In this document: positions 1 to 6,321 of the stretch, piece after piece
How the letters are laid out: the number at the start of each line of letters is the position of its first letter
How positions within the stretch are numbered: position 1 is the first letter of the stretch
Assembly: GCA_039714555.1 (NCBI GenBank)
Contig: JBDLJB010000058.1
Location: forward strand, 1 to 10,933
Source: Namhaeicola sp039714555
GTDB taxonomy: Bacteria; Bacteroidota; Bacteroidia; Flavobacteriales; Flavobacteriaceae
DNA length: 10,933 nt
Reading direction: 5' to 3'
The notes under the pieces: generated by a model
Told to the model about the DNA's origin: nothing
The model's input: the letters and a program-made list of their open reading frames with translations, nothing else
Databases searched by the model: none
Made by a program: the position numbers and the translations under genes

Positions 1-9
1 CTTTCTTTT

Positions 10-48
10 AAAGATCCCGATTCTTATGAGTCGGGATCTTTTTGTTTT
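10..48 (+). terminator. Strong intrinsic terminator, plus orientation
   Basis: The arms at 10-23 and 28-41 form a 14-bp stem with a single G-T wobble and a TTAT loop. The centre of the stem is GC-rich (GATCCCGA paired with TCGGGATC). The right arm runs into a T-rich tail (about 37-48) on the plus strand, while the minus-strand side of the hairpin has only an A-rich flank. It therefore reads as a rho-independent terminator for a plus-strand gene lying left of the window. That gene would converge on the minus-strand M48 protease gene. Confidence 0.85.
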
Positions 49-157
49 ATAGATGTTTATATGTTTAAAAGTTATGAATATTCTGCTAAAGTAATTGTTA
101 CTTTTTGGTTTGATTAACCTTTTTTGATTGTATATATTTCTTTATCTAAAAAGAGGT

Positions 158-182
158 AAACAAAAACAGATTGACAGTCAAT
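158..182 (-). terminator. Possible weak terminator of the M48 gene
   Basis: The sequence at 170-182 is a perfect 13-base odd palindrome (ATTGAC-A-GTCAAT). On the minus strand it can fold as a 5-bp stem with a three-base loop, and it is followed by a T-rich stretch (the complement of 158-166). It lies just downstream of the M48 stop codon. The stem is short and AT-rich, so termination would be weak. It may be only a chance palindrome. Confidence 0.3.
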
Positions 183-199
183 AGATGACCTTCATTCTT

Positions 200-1045
200 C
201 TACTTTTTCTTGTAATCTGTGTAAGGTTTAATAGATTTAGTTTTATAAACTTCCATAGCTATAGGCATAAGCTCATTAAGGTGACTTACCCTAGTATCGT
301 GATGTGGATGAGTTGATAAAAATTGTGGTGGAGCCTGACTACCACTTGCTTTACTCTCAGCATCCATTCGTAGCCAAAAATTAGGGGCTTCCGAAGGGTT
401 ATAACCTGCCAAAGCCATAAATATCAATCCCATTTCATCTGCTTCTGATTCGTGTTTTCTGCTATAACTTAGCATTCCTAATTCTGAGCCAACACCATAT
501 GTCTGTAACACTATATTGATAGTTTCATTGCTTACATTATTTATCCCCATTGCAGCCGCTCCCAATGCACCTATAGTGCCTTGTAACTGTGATTGACTCA
601 TTCTCTCCGCTCCGTGATTAGCAATTGCATGTGCTATTTCATGTCCCATGACAACAGCTACTCCAACATCGTTTTTACATACAGGTAATATCCCGGTATA
701 AAAAGCTACCTTACCTCCCGGCATACACCAGGCATTTAATTGTTCACTTTCTAAAACGTTATAATCCCATTTATAACCTTCTAAAACTTCAGGTTTTTTG
801 ATATCTGTAAAAAACTTCTCTACTGCACTCTGAATTTTCCCACCTACTCTTTTTACTTGTAAATTATATTCTACATTTGTTGAAAGCTTCTCACTTTGTA
901 TCGTTTTTTCATATGCCGCAAACGATTGAGGAAAAAGCTGGCTATTCGACACAATATTTAATTGTTTACGCCCTGTTACCTGGTTTGTAGCACAGCCAAT
1001 TAATAAGAAGATAGAGAAGGTTACTAAAAGATATTTCTTTTTCAT
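200..1045 (-). CDS. M48-family metalloprotease, predicted lipoprotein
   Basis: This is a 281-residue zinc endopeptidase of peptidase family M48. It resembles the small periplasmic or lipid-anchored members (LoiP/YcaL/BepA protease-domain type) rather than polytopic HtpX. The N-terminus is a lipoprotein signal: three lysines, a hydrophobic stretch, and the lipobox LIGC with Cys18 as the lipidation site. The zinc site is visible as HEIAH (His135, Glu136, His139), with the third ligand Glu201 in ESEAD. The conserved STHPHHDTR segment near residues 244-252 is the family's C-terminal signature. All catalytic residues are present and the length is normal. There is no TPR extension of the BepA kind. 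The likely role is envelope protein quality control at the periplasmic face of a membrane; this is inferred from the family, and the substrate is unknown. The ATG start directly precedes the signal peptide. A promoter-like box lies about 72 bp upstream, so the gene is probably transcribed on its own. Confidence 0.92.
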   Translation of the reverse strand: MKKKYLLVTFSIFLLIGCATNQVTGRKQLNIVSNSQLFPQSFAAYEKTIQSEKLSTNVEYNLQVKRVGGKIQSAVEKFFTDIKKPEVLEGYKWDYNVLESEQLNAWCMPGGKVAFYTGILPVCKNDVGVAVVMGHEIAHAIANHGAERMSQSQLQGTIGALGAAAMGINNVSNETINIVLQTYGVGSELGMLSYSRKHESEADEMGLIFMALAGYNPSEAPNFWLRMDAESKASGSQAPPQFLSTHPHHDTRVSHLNELMPIAMEVYKTKSIKPYTDYKKK

Positions 1046-1116
1046 ATTAATAATAATTTTGGAGTAAAAAGTATCTATTTACTTTTCACAATTAAAGTAT
1101 AACGGTTATTCTTATG

Positions 1117-1124
1117 CAAAAATA
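1117..1124 (-). promoter_or_regulatory. Candidate Bacteroidota -7 box for the M48 gene
   Basis: On the minus strand this reads TATTTTTG, an exact match to the TAnnTTTG -7 consensus known for Bacteroidota housekeeping sigma factors. It would give a leader of roughly 65 bases before the M48 start. No clear TTG or TTTG -33 element is visible at the expected distance upstream. In DNA this AT-rich the match could be chance. Confidence 0.3.
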
Positions 1125-1223
1125 ATATTATAAATTGGAATTAACTCATTAGATTGATAGAATAAGAGCAGGATTATATTTTCAAATTTCTATTACCTTA
1201 TAAGTAGTGACTTAAGTGAATTC

Positions 1224-1237
1224 TTTTTTTTTTTTTT
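1224..1237. repeat. Homopolymer of 14 T
   Basis: An uninterrupted run of 14 T on the plus strand starts 5 bases beyond the phosphoesterase stop codon (1243-1245), in the gap before the M48 gene. On the transcribed minus strand it is an A-run, so it is not a U-tract terminator for the phosphoesterase gene. Such tracts are prone to slippage and to sequencing-length error. It touches no reading frame. Confidence 0.95.
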
Positions 1238-1242
1238 GTCAA

Positions 1243-2457
1243 CTATTTTTCTAATTCTAAAAAAGTAATTTCGGGGCGCATACCCAATCTTCCGGGAAAA
1301 CCGAGCCAACCAAGTCCTCGATTCACATACAGGTATTGTTTATTCTGTTTATGCAAACCAGCCCAATGTTTGTACTTATATTTAATAGGGCTCCATTTCT
1401 TATTTTTAATATTTACACCTGCTTGCATGCCGTGTGTATGCCCTGATAATGTAAGAGCTATATCGGTTTTGTCTGCTACTTCCTCTGTCCAATGACTTGG
1501 ATCGTGAGATAATAGGATTTTAAAAGGGAAATCTTCTATTCCTTTCATCGCCATTTTTAGATCTCCATATTGTTTAAAAGGTGGATTTCCCCAATTCTCT
1601 ACCCCAACGATAGCAATAATATTATTTTTGATATCAATTTTCACAGATTCATTTAATAATAATTTAAAATTGATCTTTTTAAAAAAATATTTGATTGATT
1701 CAAAATTCTTCTTTTTCAGTTCTTCTGAATCCCAATTACTGTAATCTCCATAATCGTGATTTCCCAAAACGGCATATTTACCATATGATGCTTCCAATTT
1801 TTTGAGAATGCTTCCCCATCCTTTTAATTCCCATGCAAAATTATTTACCAGATCACCTGTAAAAAAAATAAGATCAGGTTTTAGATGGTTGATTATTGAA
1901 ACTGCTCTTTCTAAAATAGGATAACGGTTATTAAAACTTCCAAGATGAATATCAGAAATATGCACAATGCGTAAACCCTTCAGGTCTATAGGCAATAGGG
2001 TACATTTTACTTTAACATGATGAACTTTAAATCGAAATACAGCTTTTAAAATACCATATAAAATCACAAAAAATGGTAGAAATCCGGCGAAAAGTCCGAG
2101 TATTGGAATAATGATAAGCGAATCTTTATCTGAAAAAGCATGATTAGTAAAATATAATATTGAAATAACAATTATAAAAATTAGCTTAGGTATAAACGAA
2201 AGAATGGTTAAGCCATACAGAGAAGAAATCAACATTTGTTTTCTTGCAGGATGAATCTTATCAAGCCGAATTTTTAATATAATAATAGCAGTGATCAAAC
2301 CAATTGTAAAAAACCAAAAAAGAATATTAATTGCTGTTCTTAAGGAAGTTGAAGTAATATATTGAGTGATAGATTGTAGCCAATAAAAAGCCATTATATC
2401 TATGATCAATATCAAAAGACACAATAGTAAAATTTGATAAAATGGATATGATCGCAT
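1243..2457 (-). CDS. Membrane-anchored calcineurin-like metallophosphoesterase
   Basis: I call a 404-residue protein starting at the ATG at 2457. A longer form from a TTG at 2508 would add 17 residues (IHLINLI region). I reject that form because the TTG sits inside a perfect hairpin and the ATG leads straight into the first membrane helix. Four hydrophobic segments (about residues 4-27, 41-63, 76-103, 114-140) precede a metallophosphoesterase domain from about 162. Its metal-binding motifs are all intact: DIH (Asp169, His171), GDL (Asp202), GNHD (Asn233, His234), SHD (His318) and GHTH (His340, His342). The ending, with GRLGMRPEI, is typical of the YkuE/YaeI-like group. The domain probably hydrolyses a phosphomonoester or phosphodiester next to a membrane, using two divalent metals. 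The substrate cannot be read from sequence. Some relatives (for example chlamydial LpxG) act on a lipid A precursor, but assigning that role here would be speculation. The gene follows the saccharopine-dehydrogenase-like gene with a 73-bp gap. Confidence 0.88.
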   Translation of the reverse strand: MRSYPFYQILLLCLLILIIDIMAFYWLQSITQYITSTSLRTAINILFWFFTIGLITAIIILKIRLDKIHPARKQMLISSLYGLTILSFIPKLIFIIVISILYFTNHAFSDKDSLIIIPILGLFAGFLPFFVILYGILKAVFRFKVHHVKVKCTLLPIDLKGLRIVHISDIHLGSFNNRYPILERAVSIINHLKPDLIFFTGDLVNNFAWELKGWGSILKKLEASYGKYAVLGNHDYGDYSNWDSEELKKKNFESIKYFFKKINFKLLLNESVKIDIKNNIIAIVGVENWGNPPFKQYGDLKMAMKGIEDFPFKILLSHDPSHWTEEVADKTDIALTLSGHTHGMQAGVNIKNKKWSPIKYKYKHWAGLHKQNKQYLYVNRGLGWLGFPGRLGMRPEITFLELEK

Positions 2458-2469
2458 AATCAGATTTAT

Positions 2470-2498
2470 TAAATGTATCTCATTTAATAGTTTAACAA
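2470..2498 (-). promoter_or_regulatory. Possible promoter of the phosphoesterase gene
   Basis: On the minus strand a TTG (complement of 2496-2498) is followed after 18 bases by TACATTTA (complement of 2470-2477). The second element matches the Bacteroidota -7 consensus TAnnTTTG except at the last base. The spacing fits the known TTG/TAnnTTTG arrangement. It would start transcription only about 8 bases before the ATG at 2457, which is short. It lies downstream of the alternative TTG start, so if real it would exclude that start. Confidence 0.25.
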
Positions 2499-2499
2499 C

Positions 2500-2526
2500 T
2501 ACCCTCAATTTTTTATTTTGAGGGTA
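2500..2526. other. Perfect 9-bp hairpin between two genes
   Basis: The arms TACCCTCAA (2500-2508) and TTGAGGGTA (2518-2526) flank a nine-base AT loop. The hairpin begins 4 bases after the stop codon of the saccharopine-dehydrogenase-like gene. On the transcribed minus strand no proper U-tract follows, so it is a weak terminator at best. It could instead be an mRNA 3'-end stabiliser, a partial terminator or a regulator binding site. The downstream gene's alternative TTG start falls within it. Confidence 0.6.
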
Positions 2527-2530
2527 TTAT

Positions 2531-3670
2531 TTATATTTTCCCAAATACCGGTATCACAAAATTACCGTTTAAAAATTGTTCTGTATTTAATTGACTTTGC
2601 AAAACTACACCTCGTATAGAATTTTCGAGTAATAGTTGAGCTGCTTGTAATAAAGGTGATGCTGTTGTGATTTGTATAGCTCTTAATACATGTTTTCCAA
2701 CTTTTTGTGGATAAATACATTTGGATACCTCTCTACGGCGTAGGGTACCTTTTTTATCTTTACCTTCCACAGCTGCATATAAAATAATATGGTCATCTTC
2801 AATATGTGGAATTTGTTTTTCCATGAAAAGTTGTAAGTTATTTACAGATTCGTTGGTATTTTTTTTACCTGAAATTTGTTTTTGTACCCAAGTATAATGT
2901 CCCGGATATCGTAAAGTCTTATAATCAAGTGTGTGTACTTTTCCTGCTAATGCATCAGGTAGATCTGCTGCGCCACCTGAAGTAAGATCGTCTTCATATG
3001 TAATTCCATTAATGATTATTGTATTTCTTTCAGATAAAGCAGGAAGTAGTTGTTTTTTATAGTTACGCAGTACAATAGTATCTTTAAGGTATTCAGTTGC
3101 GACACCCACCGGACTCCATGTAAATCCGTAATAATGTGGTGCGACAGCATGATCGGTAAGTGCACCTACTTTCATTTCCACTTTATCAACCTTTTCTACT
3201 TCAAAATCATTACAAAATTGTGTAAAAAGGTGATTTGCCAATACATTGATATAACCAGGTGCCAGACCTGATTGTAATATAAAACCCGAAGAAGAATTTT
3301 TTGCTAATGCTATGATCTCTTCAGTTTCTTTAACATATTCAGTAAGGTTTACGTAATGCAAGTGGTATTCTTTGGCAAGAAGTGCCATTTTAGGCGCAAG
3401 AGTTCCCGGAAGGCAGTCGAGTAGTATATTTCCTTGCAGAAAAACTTCTTTCATATGAGTTGTGATCTCGTCTTGCAAATGAAATGTTTCAATCGAACAA
3501 GGCTTTGTGGAACCTGTTTCTATCCAATGGGCAACTTGCTGTGCTTTTGAAAGTGTACGATTGCCAATAAACAGATTTGAAGGTACTGAACTCCATTCGA
3601 CAAGCATAAGGCCTGCTGCTTGAGCAATACCACCGGCACCTGCGATTATAATGTTATATTGGGAATTCAT
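2531..3670 (-). CDS. Saccharopine dehydrogenase-like NAD(P)-dependent oxidoreductase
   Basis: This 379-residue cytoplasmic protein belongs to the saccharopine dehydrogenase family (COG1748-like). The N-terminal Rossmann fold shows a dinucleotide-binding loop GAGGIAQ at residues 11-17. After the second strand comes NR (37-38), where an Arg often favours NADP(H). The family signature SGLAPG is at 134-139. The C-terminal half carries FTWSP and TLRYPGH segments like those of the saccharopine-reductase catalytic domain. Length and domain order are normal for the stand-alone enzyme. The reaction in this family is usually formation or cleavage of a secondary amine between an amino acid and an aldehyde or keto acid. 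Saccharopine itself, or a carboxyspermidine-type substrate, is possible. No lysine or polyamine gene is adjacent, so the substrate is not settled. The gene is separated from the upstream OmpA-type gene by a strong terminator, so it must have its own promoter. I could not identify one with confidence in 3671-3762. Confidence 0.85.
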   Translation of the reverse strand: MNSQYNIIIAGAGGIAQAAGLMLVEWSSVPSNLFIGNRTLSKAQQVAHWIETGSTKPCSIETFHLQDEITTHMKEVFLQGNILLDCLPGTLAPKMALLAKEYHLHYVNLTEYVKETEEIIALAKNSSSGFILQSGLAPGYINVLANHLFTQFCNDFEVEKVDKVEMKVGALTDHAVAPHYYGFTWSPVGVATEYLKDTIVLRNYKKQLLPALSERNTIIINGITYEDDLTSGGAADLPDALAGKVHTLDYKTLRYPGHYTWVQKQISGKKNTNESVNNLQLFMEKQIPHIEDDHIILYAAVEGKDKKGTLRRREVSKCIYPQKVGKHVLRAIQITTASPLLQAAQLLLENSIRGVVLQSQLNTEQFLNGNFVIPVFGKI

Positions 3671-3762
3671 AGCTTAAAGGTACCATTTTTTGAGGAGTTT
3701 TTAGGTAAGAATTGGGATTTTAAATTTGATTGATTTGTATAATTTTACTGTCACTTGGGTAT

Positions 3763-3797
3763 AAAAAAAGATCCAATATTTTATATTGGATCTTTTT
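3763..3797 (-). terminator. Intrinsic terminator of the OmpA-type lipoprotein gene
   Basis: A perfect 10-bp stem (GATCCAATAT paired with ATATTGGATC, allowing a three-base TTT loop) is extended by five A-T pairs. It is flanked by seven A on one side (3763-3769) and five T on the other (3793-3797). It is therefore close to bidirectional, but the longer U-tract is on the minus strand, downstream of the lipoprotein gene ending at 3844. It insulates that gene from the saccharopine-dehydrogenase-like gene. The base of the stem matches the terminator at 10-48. Confidence 0.85.
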
Positions 3798-3843
3798 AAA
3801 ATGTATTAGAACATAGTTATATTTAAATATTTTATTATAAAAT

Positions 3844-4698
3844 TTAAGGTTTTACAATTTCTTCTTCCTCTGCTAATAATGCGAAGAACTTATTTAAATT
3901 AGGTAAAATAATAATATTTGTACGTCTATTTCTAGCTCTGTTTTCTTTAGTTTTATTATCTGTTAAAGGAACATAACTACTTCTTCCTGACGGGATCAAT
4001 CTTGAAGGATCTATTTTGTATTTGTTTTGTAATAACCTAACAATGGCAGTAGATCTTTTTACACTTAGATCCCAATTATCAAGAATTGATTCAGTATGAA
4101 TAGTTTTTGAATCGGTATGACCTTCAATCATTACATCCATACTTGGTTCTGAGTTAATTACATCAGTTAATTTCTGAAGAAGTGGATATGCTTTAGAGTT
4201 TACACGATAGCTACCAGATCTAAACAATAAGCTATCTGCAACAGATATCATTACTACTGTTTTATCAATATTTACATTGATATCTTGATCAATTTCACTC
4301 TCTGTTATAGATTTTTTTAACTTATAAGAAATAGCTAAATTGATAGAATCTTCTAAAGTTTTAGCACCAGCCAACTCTTCCGGTGATAATTTAGAAAGAG
4401 TTGCATTCAAATTATCTCGCATATCTTTTGACATAACGGTCAAGTTATTTCCAACAAATTCCATTTTTTCATTATTATCTTCTTCTAAGGAGCTAATTTT
4501 TGAGTTATATTCATCTACTCGCTTTTCAATGATAGCAAATTTTGCTTCAAGTTCTTCCTTTTCCATGGTAGTTTTTTGTAATGCTCCTCTTGTATCAGTT
4601 AAATTCTGTTCTAACTCAGTATATTTCTTTTTTGAAACGCATGAAGTTAAACTTAAAAGTGTTGCCAAAACAATTACTGTGATGATCTTTGTTTTCAT
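3844..4698 (-). CDS. OmpA-domain lipoprotein with coiled coil
   Basis: This 284-residue protein is predicted to be an envelope lipoprotein that holds the outer membrane to peptidoglycan. The signal peptide ends in the lipobox LTSC with Cys20 as the lipid anchor. Residues about 25-75 are rich in charged heptad-like sequence (repeated E, K and L), typical of a coiled coil. The OmpA C-terminal domain covers about 146-266. It contains GHTDS (Asp196) and LSVKRSTAIV (Arg215), the Asp and Arg that bind diaminopimelate in OmpA-type domains, and the ending RARNRRT. The protein has no beta-barrel, so it is Pal-like or MotB-like in its C-terminal part and not a porin. It ends in a short acidic tail (AEEEE). 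No tol or motility genes are adjacent, so I do not call it pal. The gene lies 165 bp below gltD with no clear terminator between, and a strong terminator follows. It is probably a single-gene unit, perhaps with some read-through from gltBD. Confidence 0.9.
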   Translation of the reverse strand: MKTKIITVIVLATLLSLTSCVSKKKYTELEQNLTDTRGALQKTTMEKEELEAKFAIIEKRVDEYNSKISSLEEDNNEKMEFVGNNLTVMSKDMRDNLNATLSKLSPEELAGAKTLEDSINLAISYKLKKSITESEIDQDINVNIDKTVVMISVADSLLFRSGSYRVNSKAYPLLQKLTDVINSEPSMDVMIEGHTDSKTIHTESILDNWDLSVKRSTAIVRLLQNKYKIDPSRLIPSGRSSYVPLTDNKTKENRARNRRTNIIILPNLNKFFALLAEEEEIVKP

Positions 4699-4863
4699 AA
4701 TATTATATTTTAGTAAATTAAAGTTTAATAATTAAATAGGGAGTAAATGTAGAATTGAAATCTAAAGGCATTCTTAAGAAAAAAGAAGGTTATTAATAAA
4801 AATTTAAATAAATATCAAGTTGAATTAATTTGGAAAAAGGTTTTGTTTTCACATATCTATAGT

Positions 4864-6321
4864 TTAAACAATAGGTAGATCACCATTCCCTTTTGTAGGT
4901 AAATTGCTTTCACCCATCAAAAATGTATCTACTGCTTTAGCAGCTTCTCTGCCTTCTGATATAGCCCAAACGATCAATGATTGTCCTCTATGCATATCAC
5001 CGGCAGTAAAAATATGGGGAATATTGGTTTGGTAATTTGATGCTTTGTAATTGTTGCTTTCATTTAAATCAATGCCTAATTGATCACTTAATGTTTTTTC
5101 GGGTCCTGTAAACCCTAATGCCAATAATGCAAGATCGCAAGGCCATATCTTTTCGGTATCTTCTTTTTCAATTAACTGAGGTTTTCCATTCAATACGGTA
5201 TTCCATTCAACTTCAATGGTTTTTATTGCAGTAATTTCTCCTTTATTGTTAGTAATAAACTCTTTGGTATTGATTAACCAACTTCTTTTACAGCCTTCTT
5301 CATGTGAAGAAGAAGTTTTTAATTGTAAGGGCCAATAAGGCCATGGGGTACTTTTACTTCTCGAAAGCGGTGGTTTTGGCATGATCTCAAAATTAGTAAC
5401 TGATTTTGCTCCTTGTCTGATTGCAGTACCCACACAATCAGAACCTGTATCTCCGCCACCAATTACTATTATATGTTTATTTTTTGCAGATATTTCTTTA
5501 TCTTCAAATTTTATTCCGTATAGTTTTTTTGTTTGCTGTGTTAAATAATCCATGGCTTGTTCTACTCCTATATTTTCAATGCCTTTAACAGGTAAACTTC
5601 TTTTTCTGCTAGCTCCACCGCATAAAACTACAGCATCAAAAATTATAAGTTCATTTATATTATAATTTACGCCAACATGAACATTGGTTTTAAAAACAAT
5701 ACCTTCAGCTTTTAAAATGTTAACCCTTCTATCGATGATCTCTTTTTCTAATTTGAAATTTGGGATACCATAACGCAATAATCCTCCTATAGCATCATCG
5801 CGTTCAAAAACGGTAACGGTGTGTCCGGCTCTATTGAGTTGTTGCGCTGCAGCTAAACCTGCGGGACCCGAACCTATAACTGCAATAATTTTATTAGTTC
5901 TGTTTTTAGGAGGTTTGGGGAGTATCCACCCTTTTTGAAAACCTTTTTCTACAATGTTCTTTTCGATATTTTCTATTGATACTGGATCTTCAATAATACC
6001 CAAAACACAAGCTTTTTCGCAAGGGGCAGGGCATAACCTACCTGTAAATTCTGGGAAATTATTAGTAGAATGTAAAACCTCTAAAGCTTTTTTCCATTTT
6101 TTTTGATAAATCAATTCATTAAAATCAGGAATTAAATTACCTAGAGGACAGCCACTATGACAAAAAGGAATACCACAATCCATACACCTTGCCCCTTGTT
6201 CTTGTAAGGCTTTTGTTTTTAATGGAATGGTAAATTCCTTATAATCTTGTATCCTTATATTTACAGGGATACTTTTTTCATCAACTCTTTCGTATTCTTT
6301 AAATCCAGTGATCTTACCCAT
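4864..6321 (-). CDS. gltD: Glutamate synthase small subunit
   Basis: GltD (485 residues) is the FAD- and NAD(P)H-binding beta subunit of glutamate synthase. It takes electrons from NAD(P)H and passes them through [4Fe-4S] clusters to the GltB subunit in the cytoplasm. The N-terminal cysteine-rich domain has Cys46, Cys49, Cys54 and Cys58, then Cys97, Cys101 and Cys105, the usual cluster-binding set. The FAD-binding motif GSGPAG is at 150-155. The second nucleotide-binding motif GGGDTGSDCVG is at 288-298. The C-terminal FAD-contacting segment TAGDMHRGQSLIVWAI is at 439-454. Length matches stand-alone GltD, and all key residues are present. Its ATG directly abuts the gltB stop codon (TAA then ATG, no spacing), which suggests translational coupling and a fixed subunit ratio. 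No Shine-Dalgarno sequence is visible, as is usual in Bacteroidota. Paralogues of this fold serve other enzymes, but the gltB neighbour makes this assignment firm. Confidence 0.97.
   Translation of the reverse strand: MGKITGFKEYERVDEKSIPVNIRIQDYKEFTIPLKTKALQEQGARCMDCGIPFCHSGCPLGNLIPDFNELIYQKKWKKALEVLHSTNNFPEFTGRLCPAPCEKACVLGIIEDPVSIENIEKNIVEKGFQKGWILPKPPKNRTNKIIAVIGSGPAGLAAAQQLNRAGHTVTVFERDDAIGGLLRYGIPNFKLEKEIIDRRVNILKAEGIVFKTNVHVGVNYNINELIIFDAVVLCGGASRKRSLPVKGIENIGVEQAMDYLTQQTKKLYGIKFEDKEISAKNKHIIVIGGGDTGSDCVGTAIRQGAKSVTNFEIMPKPPLSRSKSTPWPYWPLQLKTSSSHEEGCKRSWLINTKEFITNNKGEITAIKTIEVEWNTVLNGKPQLIEKEDTEKIWPCDLALLALGFTGPEKTLSDQLGIDLNESNNYKASNYQTNIPHIFTAGDMHRGQSLIVWAISEGREAAKAVDTFLMGESNLPTKGNGDLPIV

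Noticed and set aside
88..125. Small hairpins (AAAGTAA/TTACTTT and GGTT/AACC) followed by T runs
   Set aside because: The stems are only 7 AT-rich pairs and 4 pairs. They point in the plus orientation, where the strong terminator at 10-48 already ends transcription.
1210..1217. Palindrome ACTTAAGT near the T14 tract
   Set aside because: Eight-base AT-rich palindromes are expected by chance, and no second copy or flanking site supports a function.
2458..2508. N-terminal 17-residue extension of the phosphoesterase from a TTG codon
   Set aside because: The TTG lies within a perfect hairpin, the extension has no family signature, and the in-frame ATG at 2457 directly precedes the first membrane helix.
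3050..3271. Plus-strand open frame of 73 codons
   Set aside because: It is antisense to the saccharopine-dehydrogenase-like gene and shows no domain or signal.
4340..4735. Open frame of about 130 codons on the plus strand
   Set aside because: It lies antisense to the well-supported OmpA-type lipoprotein gene, has no recognisable family features, and reflects codon bias of the opposite strand.
4771..4780. Perfect 10-base palindrome TTCTTAAGAA between gltD and the OmpA-type gene
   Set aside because: It is too short and AT-rich to be distinguished from chance, has no loop for a terminator, and has no recognised regulator match.
4699..4863. Search for a gltBD terminator and a promoter of the OmpA-type gene
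   Set aside because: No hairpin with a U-tract and no exact TAnnTTTG box is visible, so nothing was annotated. The closest match, TAGATTTC (complement of 4757-4764), lacks a -33 partner.
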